Of a stretch of 45,004 nucleotides of DNA, positions 8,601 through 15,350 are shown piece after piece. Source of the DNA: an uncultured Chitinophagaceae bacterium (GTDB lineage Bacteria; Bacteroidota; Bacteroidia; Chitinophagales; Chitinophagaceae); assembly GCA_903904335.1 (NCBI GenBank), contig CAIVCF010000119.1, positions 1 through 45,004 on the forward strand, given 5' to 3'. The position numbers were made by a program, and so were the translations under genes. How positions within the stretch are numbered: the stretch's first letter is position 1; the number at the start of each line of letters is the position of its first letter. A model generated the notes under the pieces. That model saw nothing but the letters and a program-made list of their open reading frames with translations. It had not been told where the DNA came from and ran no database searches.

Positions 8601-9907
8601 TGAAATAATCCGCTTGTATTCGAAACAACTGATGCAGCAAGTGCAGGAAACAGTTGATCGATATTTGGCAAGTTGAAGGAAGTGATTCTCGCGGCTTGCC
8701 ATAAGCCGTTTGTTCCAGGAACATTTTGAAACAAAGAAGCAGGAATGGATGTATTTCCGTTAATCAAAAAATTCCCTACATCTGCTGATTTGCATAAAAG
8801 ATTCAATTGAAAAGTTTCTGAAGTAGATCTTACAAATGAAACCAATTGTGAACCGGTGCATTTGATACTGGGCAAATTTGTTGAAGCCATCTCGCCGCCC
8901 AATCCGGTAATCTGATAAACATAAACAACACTGTCAGTTCTGATATAAGAACTCGTGTTGCTAATCGTTGCCCTGTATACCTGCCCTCGATTGATTGTTT
9001 GGCTTGCTGTTGCAGAACCATCAATATAAATTTTTGTATTATCTTTTGTTGCCCATATATAATAATAATCCTGCTCAATATTAGAATGATCCACTAAAGC
9101 ACCTCTGACAATGATAAATTCGTTCCCCAGATTTTTTTCAGGAATGATCTGATCTCCCACCAAATCCCTGTTACCACCGGATGCTGAAGTATAATCTGGC
9201 CCAATAGAATCATCATAAATAGTAACAAAAACAGGCTTATCTGAAATAACAACACTTCCTCCCAAATGAGTTCCCACTGTATAGTTTAATGCTACAGCAG
9301 CATAGGTTTGGCCCTGATTCAATATTACAGTAAATGTATCTTTTGCATTATGCCCTATAACGGCATTGCTTGCAACGATCTTAACTGTAGTATTGTTTTG
9401 TGTTGCAACAATGATAAAACCGTTTTTTGGCTGAGGAGTATAGGTGGTATTTAATTGTGCGTTTGCAAAATCTGTTTGCCCGGGAATTAAAAAAGTCAAT
9501 CCCTTTCCGATACTTCCTTTTAAAGGAAAAATTTCCGGGTTCTTAGAATGTCCAACTTCATAATAAGCAGAAATATTTTCTGTTGAAGAAATTTTCAATC
9601 CGTAATTCAATACAATATTAGCCGGGTCATTTTGAACAATATTTAATTGAGTTGTTATATCAATAGTTGTATCCCTGTATGCACTCAAATGAAAATTATA
9701 AATTATAAAGTTGTTATTGGCCGGTTGAGAGATGGAAATGTCTGCGGCCTTACTGTAAGTTGCTATCCTGAAAACGATCGGTGTGTTTTCGTGGCCCGCA
9801 CAAACATAAGGTGCAGCAAACCAAAATTCATTATCGATCTGTGAAAATAAAGATGCGGTTATTGAAAAAGAAATAATCAACAGGATCATTTGCTTCTTCC
9901 ATTTCAT
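5630..9907 (-). CDS. Giant secreted IgGFc-binding/PKD repeat protein with T9SS type B sorting domain
   Basis: A 1425-residue surface or secreted protein. The start MKWKKQMILLII at 9907 is preferred over the ATG at 9994 because it begins a normal signal peptide ending near SLFSQ. Residues from about 20 to 420 resemble the IgGFc-binding protein N-terminal domain (DNEFWFAAPY, VATQNNTTVKI, ILNQGQTYAAV, VVISDKPVFVTIYDD). Ig- and PKD-like modules follow to about residue 1300, with repeated W(N/D)FG-type strands and the phrase SKDGC(I/V)DSLT in two modules. The C-terminus, with PNAFSPNGDGINDTW, a VFDRDGR motif and a final SGSVTIIR, is the gliding motility-associated C-terminal domain used for type IX secretion with SprF-like partners. 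The gene stands alone. Its binding target is unknown, and adhesion is an inference. Confidence 0.9.
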   Translation of the reverse strand: MKWKKQMILLIISFSITASLFSQIDNEFWFAAPYVCAGHENTPIVFRIATYSKAADISISQPANNNFIIYNFHLSAYRDTTIDITTQLNIVQNDPANIVLNYGLKISSTENISAYYEVGHSKNPEIFPLKGSIGKGLTFLIPGQTDFANAQLNTTYTPQPKNGFIIVATQNNTTVKIVASNAVIGHNAKDTFTVILNQGQTYAAVALNYTVGTHLGGSVVISDKPVFVTIYDDSIGPDYTSASGGNRDLVGDQIIPEKNLGNEFIIVRGALVDHSNIEQDYYYIWATKDNTKIYIDGSATASQTINRGQVYRATISNTSSYIRTDSVVYVYQITGLGGEMASTNLPSIKCTGSQLVSFVRSTSETFQLNLLCKSADVGNFLINGNTSIPASLFQNVPGTNGLWQAARITSFNLPNIDQLFPALAASVVSNTSGLFHLGFLNGNSSTGARLGYFSNYSTVQLSPVVTTATCFGSNIQLAATQYPNVSYLWSGPNNFSSTAYNPVIQNAKMADSGMYKVTVNINGCGTSVDSVNVAVHTLPTISFIKSNDTLCYGSSKNINFILTGTAPLSLIYTDGIKNDTLKTITQASASFVASPLITTVYSIKNITDSNTCTVDTTIVTPKDTLIVNALPVANFGYSTIHCEKNAVTFTDSSKANLDSVVHWYWIMGNDSIRNVSDKNPFTEIYPVWRNYTVKLAVQSSMGCKGDTITKLITIHPLPKVGFNLPEVCLSDASALFNDTTKMPDGSQLQSFKWNFDASTASPTVPFNKYPTPLTSAQQNPSIHYNFSSHYQVQEIVTSKDGCIDSLTSNFTVNGAKPHAAYVVLDSTKLCSNKQVQLQNFSTVDFGNVTRTEVYWTSTVDSIDQNPDSGKVYQYLYPNFQMSATNTYTIKMIARSGNSSVCADSVTSILTLHQSPKVSFVAMRGICNDTTARQITEANETTGFANMPGTFAYYGSGVNTTGLFTPQSVSAGTYPIKYVYTTNTYSCSDSATQNEIVWPSPVAKWGVNSPDCETNNILFTDSSVANYSNLKNHYWNFGDASDTIISNNNPFIKRYANANNYTVSLRVMTDSGCRSAYNSQIITVHYLPKLNFGLPIICLTDGRGQFTDSTTIGDQSQNLFTYLWNFGDPNDATSSLIKNPVHKYVALGPYSVQLKVTSKDGCVDSLTQQLSTVYPQPKADFSIRSPEVCMADTIYFYDATTGFTSSIKTWKWDLAEGNIATSQNPSRQFADSGTFKISLFIVDVKGCVSDTAIKTVVVDPYPQLSLLHNLLVLQGGIAQLKPVYYAADSSFNWSPSLYLDSSNIAYPTTKPLNDITYQLTITGKGNCSVSDTVHVKVLLAPVVPNAFSPNGDGINDTWVIQYLESYPNCEVKVFDRDGRIVFQTTGYNKPWDGTINGNALPIGTYYYFLNPRNGRAIISGSVTIIR

Positions 9908-10139
9908 AAAAATTTTGTTACCGATTTTCAACAAAATAAAAAGGTTTATGAAAATAAGATTATAACCGAATACAAGGTTATAAAAATACGGCATTTATGG
10001 TACAGCCTCTATGCTTTTTATCAGTATAATTCACTTTGAAAAAAGTTTAACACTAATATGAAGCATTTTATCACTGAAAGTTCGACAACTGCAAAACCAC
10101 ATGGATTTATTGGTTAAAATAACTCAACATGAATCCGCT

Positions 10140-10147
10140 TACCTTTG
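10140..10147 (+). promoter_or_regulatory. -7 promoter element of the CvfB-like gene
   Basis: TACCTTTG is an exact match to TAnnTTTG, 21 bases before the ATG at 10169. No TTTG lies at the expected 19-21 base spacing, so only the -7 half is supported. Confidence 0.55.
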
Positions 10148-10168
10148 AGGTTCTATAACTATTAATAT

Positions 10169-11002
10169 ATGATACAAATCGGCACTTATAATACTTTGAA
10201 AGTAACCCGTAAAGTTGATTTTGGTTTTTATCTCGATGATGGCGGCGAAGGTATTTTATTGCCCCAGCGCTTTGCTCCTAGAAATCTGCGCATTGGCGAT
10301 GAGTTGAAAGTGTTTCTGTATCATGATTCAGATAACCGCATCATTGCTACAACACAAGAGCCAAAAGGCATTGCGGGTGATATTGTTTTATTGAAATGTG
10401 TAAGCACAACCGGTGCCGGTGCATTTTTGGATTGGGGTTTGATGAAAGATCTCTTTGTAGCAAAATCGCAGCAGTTATTGGGTATGCATCCCGGCGGAGA
10501 ATATTTGGTTAAAATTTATATTGATCAGCAAACGGGCAGAGCAGCAGCAACTGAAAAAATTGAACAACAACTCAGCAATGAAAATATTTCGGTAAAAGAA
10601 TTAGAAATGGTTGAACTGTTAGTGTACAGAAGAACTGACTTGGGATATGTAATGATCATTAATAATCAACATACAGGTTTACTTCATTTTAATGAAATTT
10701 TCAAAGACATTAATATTGGTGATCATTTAAAAGGTTTTGTCAAAAAAATACTGCCTGATAATAAAATTGATGTAATGCTTGGCAAACCGGGTTATCAGCG
10801 TGTTGAAGACGAATCAGGAAAGATCATTCGTTTATTGCAGGAGAATAATGGTTATTTGCCTTATCATGATAAATCAAGTCCTGAAGATATTTACAGCTTC
10901 TTCGGGATGAGTAAAAAAACTTTTAAGATGACTGTTGGTGCTTTGTATAAATCACATAAGATCGATATCACTCAAACCGGAATTTTATTGATCGATAAAT
11001 AA
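10169..11002 (+). CDS. CvfB-family S1-like RNA-binding protein
   Basis: The 277-residue cytoplasmic protein has tandem S1-like OB folds: one at about 1-62 (VTRKVDFGFYLDD, GEGILLPQRFAP, IGDELKVFLYHDS), a second at about 68-130 (GAGAFLDWGLMKDLFV) and a third at about 145-210 (RRTDLGYVMIINN, GLLHFNEIF). A C-terminal winged-helix-like region follows (about 220-277, SPEDIYSFFGMSKKTFKMTVGALYK). This order is that of CvfB/YitL, which binds RNA and affects virulence gene expression in Staphylococcus aureus. The molecular target in Bacteroidota is not known. It is monocistronic, with its own -7 element upstream and tandem hairpins downstream. Confidence 0.9.
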   Translation: MIQIGTYNTLKVTRKVDFGFYLDDGGEGILLPQRFAPRNLRIGDELKVFLYHDSDNRIIATTQEPKGIAGDIVLLKCVSTTGAGAFLDWGLMKDLFVAKSQQLLGMHPGGEYLVKIYIDQQTGRAAATEKIEQQLSNENISVKELEMVELLVYRRTDLGYVMIINNQHTGLLHFNEIFKDINIGDHLKGFVKKILPDNKIDVMLGKPGYQRVEDESGKIIRLLQENNGYLPYHDKSSPEDIYSFFGMSKKTFKMTVGALYKSHKIDITQTGILLIDK

Positions 11003-11004
11003 AA

Positions 11005-11092
11005 AGCTGCTTCAAAGAATTGAAGCGGCTGAATAAGGCAAGCTCGTTGTGCTTATTCCAGATTATAAGAAAATCTTTATGCTTTTCTTATA
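11005..11092 (+). terminator. Three tandem stem-loops after the CvfB-like gene
   Basis: Three hairpins follow one another. The first pairs AGCTGCTTCA (11005-11014) with TGAAGCGGCT (11021-11030), one G-T pair. The second pairs GAATAAG (11031-11037) with CTTATTC (11052-11058). The third pairs TATAAGAAAA (11064-11073) with TTTTCTTATA (11083-11092), 10 perfect pairs. None has a classic long U tract. Together they probably end or stabilise the upstream transcript. Confidence 0.6.
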
Positions 11093-11143
11093 CAAATTTC
11101 ATACATGTCCTGAGCAACAGCTATGACTTTTATCATTTTATCT

Positions 11144-11176
11144 TTTGATGTGAAAGAATTTTAAATGTTAATTTTG
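11144..11176 (+). promoter_or_regulatory. Promoter of the GH53 gene
   Basis: TTTG (11144-11147), 21 bases, then TAATTTTG (11169-11176): both halves match TTTG-N19-21-TAnnTTTG exactly. It lies 16 bases before the ATG at 11193, which gives a short leader. Confidence 0.75.
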
Positions 11177-11192
11177 ATTCTCAATCTGTCAT

Positions 11193-12185
11193 ATGAAAAA
11201 GCTTTTCTTCTTTTTGTTTTTGCTAATCCCATTTACAAAAAATTTTGCGCAGAACAACTCAGTAAATAATCCTGAAAAAATAGTAGGCGCAGATATTTCT
11301 TTTCTGCCGCAATTGGAAGCAAGAGGAAACAAATTCAGTGACAATGGAGTGCAGAAGGATGCAATCCTTATTTTAAAAAATCATGGTTTTAATTATATCC
11401 GTTTGCGTATTTTCAATGATCCTGCTGCAGACAGCGGTTATTCTCCGCATCAAGGTTTTTGCGATCTCGACCATACCAAACAAATGGCAAAACGCATCAA
11501 AGCTGCCGGCATGAAATTCTTGCTGGACTTTCATTACAGCGATACTTGGGCAGATCCCGGCAAACAATTTAAACCTGCAGCATGGAAAGATCTAAATATT
11601 TTTTTGTTGGCACAGGCTGTGCATGATTATACAGTTCAGGTATTAACTGCATTGCAGCAACAAAATACTTTACCTGATATGGTTCAGGTTGGCAATGAAA
11701 TAAATCATGGCATTTTATGGCCTGATGGAAATGTTAATCAAATTAACTACCTCGCTTCATTATTGAGTTCCGGTACAAAAGCAGTAAGAGAAGTTGATCC
11801 GAAAATTAAAGTGATGTTGCATATTGCCTGCGGCGGACAGAATGAAGAGTCAAGAGCATTTCTTGACAGCATGATTGACAGGAATATTTCTTTTGATGTA
11901 ATTGGTCAATCTTATTATCCTAAATGGCATGGCACGATCGCCGATCTGCAAAATAATCTCAACGATCTTTCAAAAAGATTTAAACAGGATATTATTGTTG
12001 TTGAATATTCTGAACACAAACAGGAAGTGAATGATATTGCATTCGGAATACAAAATAAAAAAATGATCGGAACTTTTATATGGGAGCCTTTGAACACATG
12101 GGAGAAGATTTTTGATAAAGATGGAACCTCAAACAAATTGATCGCGGTATATGATGATATCAAAGCAAAATATCTTGTTCCTTAA
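11193..12185 (+). CDS. GH53 arabinogalactan endo-beta-1,4-galactanase, secreted
   Basis: A 330-residue secreted glycoside hydrolase that cleaves internal beta-1,4-galactosyl bonds of the galactan side chains of pectin (type I arabinogalactan). The signal peptide is about 1-20 (cleavage near NFAQ). The (beta/alpha)8 barrel has the GH53 opening VGADISFLPQLE, FNYIRLRIFNDP and FLLDFHYSDTWADPGKQ. The acid/base is E169 in VQVGNEINHG, and the nucleophile is E271 in IIVVEYSEH. The length is that of the bare catalytic domain, with no added binding module. It is monocistronic with its own promoter, and no SusC/SusD pair is nearby. The GH28 pectinase at 26-27.5 kb could act on the same cell-wall material. 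Confidence 0.94.
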   Translation: MKKLFFFLFLLIPFTKNFAQNNSVNNPEKIVGADISFLPQLEARGNKFSDNGVQKDAILILKNHGFNYIRLRIFNDPAADSGYSPHQGFCDLDHTKQMAKRIKAAGMKFLLDFHYSDTWADPGKQFKPAAWKDLNIFLLAQAVHDYTVQVLTALQQQNTLPDMVQVGNEINHGILWPDGNVNQINYLASLLSSGTKAVREVDPKIKVMLHIACGGQNEESRAFLDSMIDRNISFDVIGQSYYPKWHGTIADLQNNLNDLSKRFKQDIIVVEYSEHKQEVNDIAFGIQNKKMIGTFIWEPLNTWEKIFDKDGTSNKLIAVYDDIKAKYLVP

Positions 12186-12266
12186 GAAACATAAAGCAAT
12201 GATAGTTTCATGAATAGTTAATATCTGCAGATTGTAATTACCGTTTTTACTTTGTATATTACAACA

Positions 12267-13331
12267 GTGAAACAATCATTCCTTCTGTATGGTGCTAATG
12301 GTTATACCGGTCAGCTCATTGCTAAAATGGCAAAGAGTTACGGGTTATCTCCCATTTTATCGGGAAGAAATGAAGCAAAGATTCGCCCTCTGGCACAATC
12401 CTTACAATTGCCTTATCGTATCATTGATCTGAATGATACGGAAAAACTGCATCGTGTTTTATCTGAAGTAAAATCAGTCTTACATACAGCGGGACCATTT
12501 AAGAATACTGCTTCTCCTATGATTGAAGCCTGCATTGCAACCAACACACATTATCTGGATATTACCGGAGAGATCGGAGTATTTGAGTTGGCTAAGCTTT
12601 ACCATGAAAAAGCTTTGTTTAAAAACATTACCATCATGCCGGGTGTTGGTTTTGATGTGGTACCTACTGATTGCATGGCCTTATTCTTAAAAAACAAATT
12701 ACCTGATGCACAATTTTTAAAATTGGCTTTTGCAAGCATCGGCGGCGCTTACTCGCACGGCACATCGATCACGATGGTAGATGGTTTGGGAGAAGGCGGT
12801 GCGATAAGAGAGAACGGAAAAATTATTGCAACACCATTAGGGCATAAAGGAAGATGGGTGGATTTTGGATTGAAGAAATTATTTGTGATGACTATTCCCT
12901 GGGGCGATGTTTCTACAGCTTATTATACAACCGGCATCCCGAATATTGAAACATATACCGGTGCCTCACCAAAAACTTTTAAATTATTAGAGTATCAGCA
13001 TTTATATAATTGGTTATTAAAAACATCATTGGTACGGAATTATGTGAAAAGAAAAATAAATGCAAAACCTGCCGGACCAAGTGATGAAGAGAGAGCAAAA
13101 AGCAAAAGCCTTGTTTGGGGTGAAGTGGAAAATTCAAATGGTGAAATTATTCAGGCCAGATTTACCGGACCTGAAGGATACACACTAACCGCACACAGCA
13201 GTTTAATTATCATGAAAAAAGTATTGAATGATGATTTTAAAGCCGGCTATCAAACACCTGCAAATGCTTACGGTGAAGATCTTGTTTTAGAAATTCCGGG
13301 AACAAATCGCGAGATCATCAACAAAGAATAA
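12267..13331 (+). CDS. Saccharopine dehydrogenase-like NAD(P)-binding protein (trans-acting enoyl reductase type)
   Basis: From a GTG start the protein has 354 residues and begins with a Rossmann motif, YGANGYTGQLIA (GxxGxxG), then SGRNEAKI at the cofactor-binding strand. Central segments HTAGPFKNTASPMIEAC, YLDITGEIGVFE and PGVGFDVVPTDC are typical of the saccharopine dehydrogenase-like and trans-acting enoyl reductase family (Mycobacterium Rv2449c group). That family acts on lipid or polyketide intermediates, and the substrate here is unknown. A TTG at 12252 would add five residues but overlaps a promoter-like TTACTTTG (12247-12254), so the GTG is chosen. No ATG is available upstream of the Rossmann motif. 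The neighbours do not form an obvious pathway. Confidence 0.85.
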   Translation: MKQSFLLYGANGYTGQLIAKMAKSYGLSPILSGRNEAKIRPLAQSLQLPYRIIDLNDTEKLHRVLSEVKSVLHTAGPFKNTASPMIEACIATNTHYLDITGEIGVFELAKLYHEKALFKNITIMPGVGFDVVPTDCMALFLKNKLPDAQFLKLAFASIGGAYSHGTSITMVDGLGEGGAIRENGKIIATPLGHKGRWVDFGLKKLFVMTIPWGDVSTAYYTTGIPNIETYTGASPKTFKLLEYQHLYNWLLKTSLVRNYVKRKINAKPAGPSDEERAKSKSLVWGEVENSNGEIIQARFTGPEGYTLTAHSSLIIMKKVLNDDFKAGYQTPANAYGEDLVLEIPGTNREIINKE

Positions 13332-13428
13332 ATTATTTAATTTCTTTCATTTTACATCCATCATTTCAAACAATCAGCTCCGAATTTTGTTAATCATTTT
13401 ACGAATCATTCATTAAAAATATAAAAAC

Positions 13429-14478
13429 ATGTCAGTAACAAAAGCTTATGCAGCGCAGGCAGCAACAACACCATTAACACCATTTGATTTCAGCCGAAGA
13501 GAACCTGGGCCACACGATGTACAGATCGAAATTCTATATTGCGGAGTTTGTCATTCAGATATACATCAGGTAAGAAATGAATGGGGTGGATCAATGTATC
13601 CCATGGTGCCCGGCCATGAAATTGTTGGACGTATTACCAAAGTTGGTGAACATGTTAAAAAATTCAAAGTAGGAGATTTAGCCGGTGTTGGATGCTTTGT
13701 TGATTCCTGTCGTGTTTGTGATAATTGTAAAGAAGGATTAGAACAATATTGTGATACAGGAATGGTTGGTACTTACAACAGTCTTGAAAAAGATGGTAAG
13801 ACTCCAACCTACGGTGGTTATTCAACTTTAATTGTTGTGGATGAACAATACACTTTAAAAATTTCTGATAAACTTCCTTTGGAAAGAGTAGCACCTTTAT
13901 TATGTGCCGGTATCACCACTTATTCTCCATTAAAACATGTTGGTATAAAAAAAGGTGATAAAGTTGCTGTATTGGGTTTGGGTGGGTTGGGTCACATGGC
14001 TGTTAAATTTGCGGTTTCATTTGGTGCTGAAGTAACCATGTTAAGTTCATCTCCTTCCAAAAAAGCAGATGCAAAAAAATTAGGTGCGCATCATTTTGCA
14101 TTAACCTCCGATAAGGAAACCATGAAAGGCTTGCAAAATCATTTTGATATTATTCTCAATACAGTTTCTGCACAACATGATTATTCTACTTATCTGAACT
14201 TATTAAGAACGAACGGAACCATGATCGTTGTTGGTGTACCGCCATCACCCTCACAGGTTCCGGCATTTACTTTAATTGCTAAAAGAAGAAGTATCATCGG
14301 CTCTTTAATTGGTGGAATTAAAGAAACACAGGAAATGCTTGATTATTGTGCTGAACACAATATCAGTTCGGAAGTGGAAGTAATTCCCATTCAGCAAATC
14401 AACGAAGCGTATGAACGAATGATAAAGGGAGATGTCCGTTACCGTTTTGTTATTGATATTGCATCATTAAAACAATAA
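13429..14478 (+). CDS. Zinc-dependent NAD(P) alcohol dehydrogenase, cinnamyl-alcohol dehydrogenase/YahK type
   Basis: The 349-residue medium-chain dehydrogenase interconverts an alcohol and an aldehyde. Catalytic zinc ligands are C41 (CGVCHSD), H63/E64 (PGHEIVG) and the Cys of PLLCAGITTYSP. Structural zinc ligands are C94, C97, C100 and C108 (CRVCDNCKEGLEQYC). The Rossmann motif is VLGLGGLGHMAVKFA, followed by SSSPSKKADA. A serine and no acidic residue at the end of the second strand favours NADP(H), as in YahK and plant CAD enzymes. The signature GYSTLIVVDE is also present. It is monocistronic, with a hairpin terminator 20 bases after the stop. The physiological substrate is probably a broad range of aldehydes. 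Confidence 0.94.
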   Translation: MSVTKAYAAQAATTPLTPFDFSRREPGPHDVQIEILYCGVCHSDIHQVRNEWGGSMYPMVPGHEIVGRITKVGEHVKKFKVGDLAGVGCFVDSCRVCDNCKEGLEQYCDTGMVGTYNSLEKDGKTPTYGGYSTLIVVDEQYTLKISDKLPLERVAPLLCAGITTYSPLKHVGIKKGDKVAVLGLGGLGHMAVKFAVSFGAEVTMLSSSPSKKADAKKLGAHHFALTSDKETMKGLQNHFDIILNTVSAQHDYSTYLNLLRTNGTMIVVGVPPSPSQVPAFTLIAKRRSIIGSLIGGIKETQEMLDYCAEHNISSEVEVIPIQQINEAYERMIKGDVRYRFVIDIASLKQ

Positions 14479-14498
14479 ACCATTCAGGCTTGAAAACG

Positions 14499-14538
14499 AT
14501 AAAAGGCCATCCCAACCTAACAAGGGGCAGCCTTTTAT
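14499..14538. terminator. Terminator after the alcohol dehydrogenase gene
   Basis: ATAAAAGGC (14499-14507) pairs with GCCTTTTAT (14530-14538), with a possible inner CCC/GGG pairing. The T-rich right arm fits termination of the plus-strand gene. The symmetric A and T ends would also allow use from the other side. Confidence 0.7.
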
Positions 14539-14690
14539 ATTTCTCATATTAAGCAAACTTAAACCTGATTAGAAAAACAGGTCACATATTTTAAGGGAAA
14601 GGATACTTGGACTTTGTTACACAAAAATGCATGTTATAATAACCGCAAAAAATGACTTTTATCAGTTTTTGAAAAAAGTTTCAAAAAAAA

Positions 14691-15218
14691 TTATAACCCC
14701 CATAAAAAGAAAAATAAACCGCCGGCAGCGATCAACATACTCAACCACCAAAGCTCCTTTCGTCTGGTGAGAATGGCAATAGCAGAAATTGCAATGGATA
14801 TCTGAAACAGTGTAACTGCTCTTGATAAAATAATATGTTTATCTAAATGAAACTTTGATTCTGTTTGCGCCTCTTCGGCCTGTTTTTTAATTTCTTCCTG
14901 CTCTTTTTTATACTTCTCGGCATCAGCGGGTGCTGCTTTTGAAAGGCTCACTTCCAGAGATTTAATTTCTCCTTTAATTCCCTTTGCCTGATAATAAGCC
15001 CATTGATCGGATGCTTTGATTTGCTCGATCAATGCCTCATTCGAATGATGACCTGCCATCAAACCAGAAATAGCTGCAAACACTGCCATGAATGCAGTTG
15101 AAATAGCAACATACATGGACCAACCCGTTTCTTTTTTTTCTTCTTTTTTCAATTCTTCTTCCACTTTCTCCTGAATGGTTTCAGTTAAATGTTCGGTAGG
15201 TATTTCAATTTCTTCCAT
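14691..15218 (-). CDS. DUF4337 family membrane protein
   Basis: A 175-residue inner-membrane protein. An acidic and lysine-rich N-terminal tail (1-30) precedes a first membrane helix (about 34-54, MYVAISTAFMAVFAAISGL). Then come the conserved stretch HHSNEALIEQIKASDQWAYYQAKGIK, a coiled coil rich in Lys and Glu (about 82-125) and two closing helices (about 130-150 and 155-175). This order is that of the DUF4337 family, whose function is unknown. It is divergent from the esterase-like gene at 15351. An AT-rich hairpin (14666-14687) just after the stop may end the transcript. Confidence 0.88.
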   Translation of the reverse strand: MEEIEIPTEHLTETIQEKVEEELKKEEKKETGWSMYVAISTAFMAVFAAISGLMAGHHSNEALIEQIKASDQWAYYQAKGIKGEIKSLEVSLSKAAPADAEKYKKEQEEIKKQAEEAQTESKFHLDKHIILSRAVTLFQISIAISAIAILTRRKELWWLSMLIAAGGLFFFLWGL

Positions 15219-15350
15219 GACGTAAAAGTTTCTCTAAATATACAATCTTGTTATTTTAATAAGCCAAATATTGTATTTCCTATTGGCATTTTCATGAACA
15301 TGCAACATTACAAATTCCTGATTATATTTAATCTTTCTAAAACACCATAT

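Noticed and set aside
12252-12266. TTG start that would extend the saccharopine dehydrogenase-like protein by five residues
   Set aside because: The TTG is part of a promoter-like element, and the GTG at 12267 gives the normal distance to the Rossmann motif.
14666-14687. AT-rich hairpin TTTTTGAAA/TTTCAAAAA just after the DUF4337 stop
   Set aside because: The stem is almost all A-T pairs and weak. It is mentioned with the gene but not listed as a terminator.
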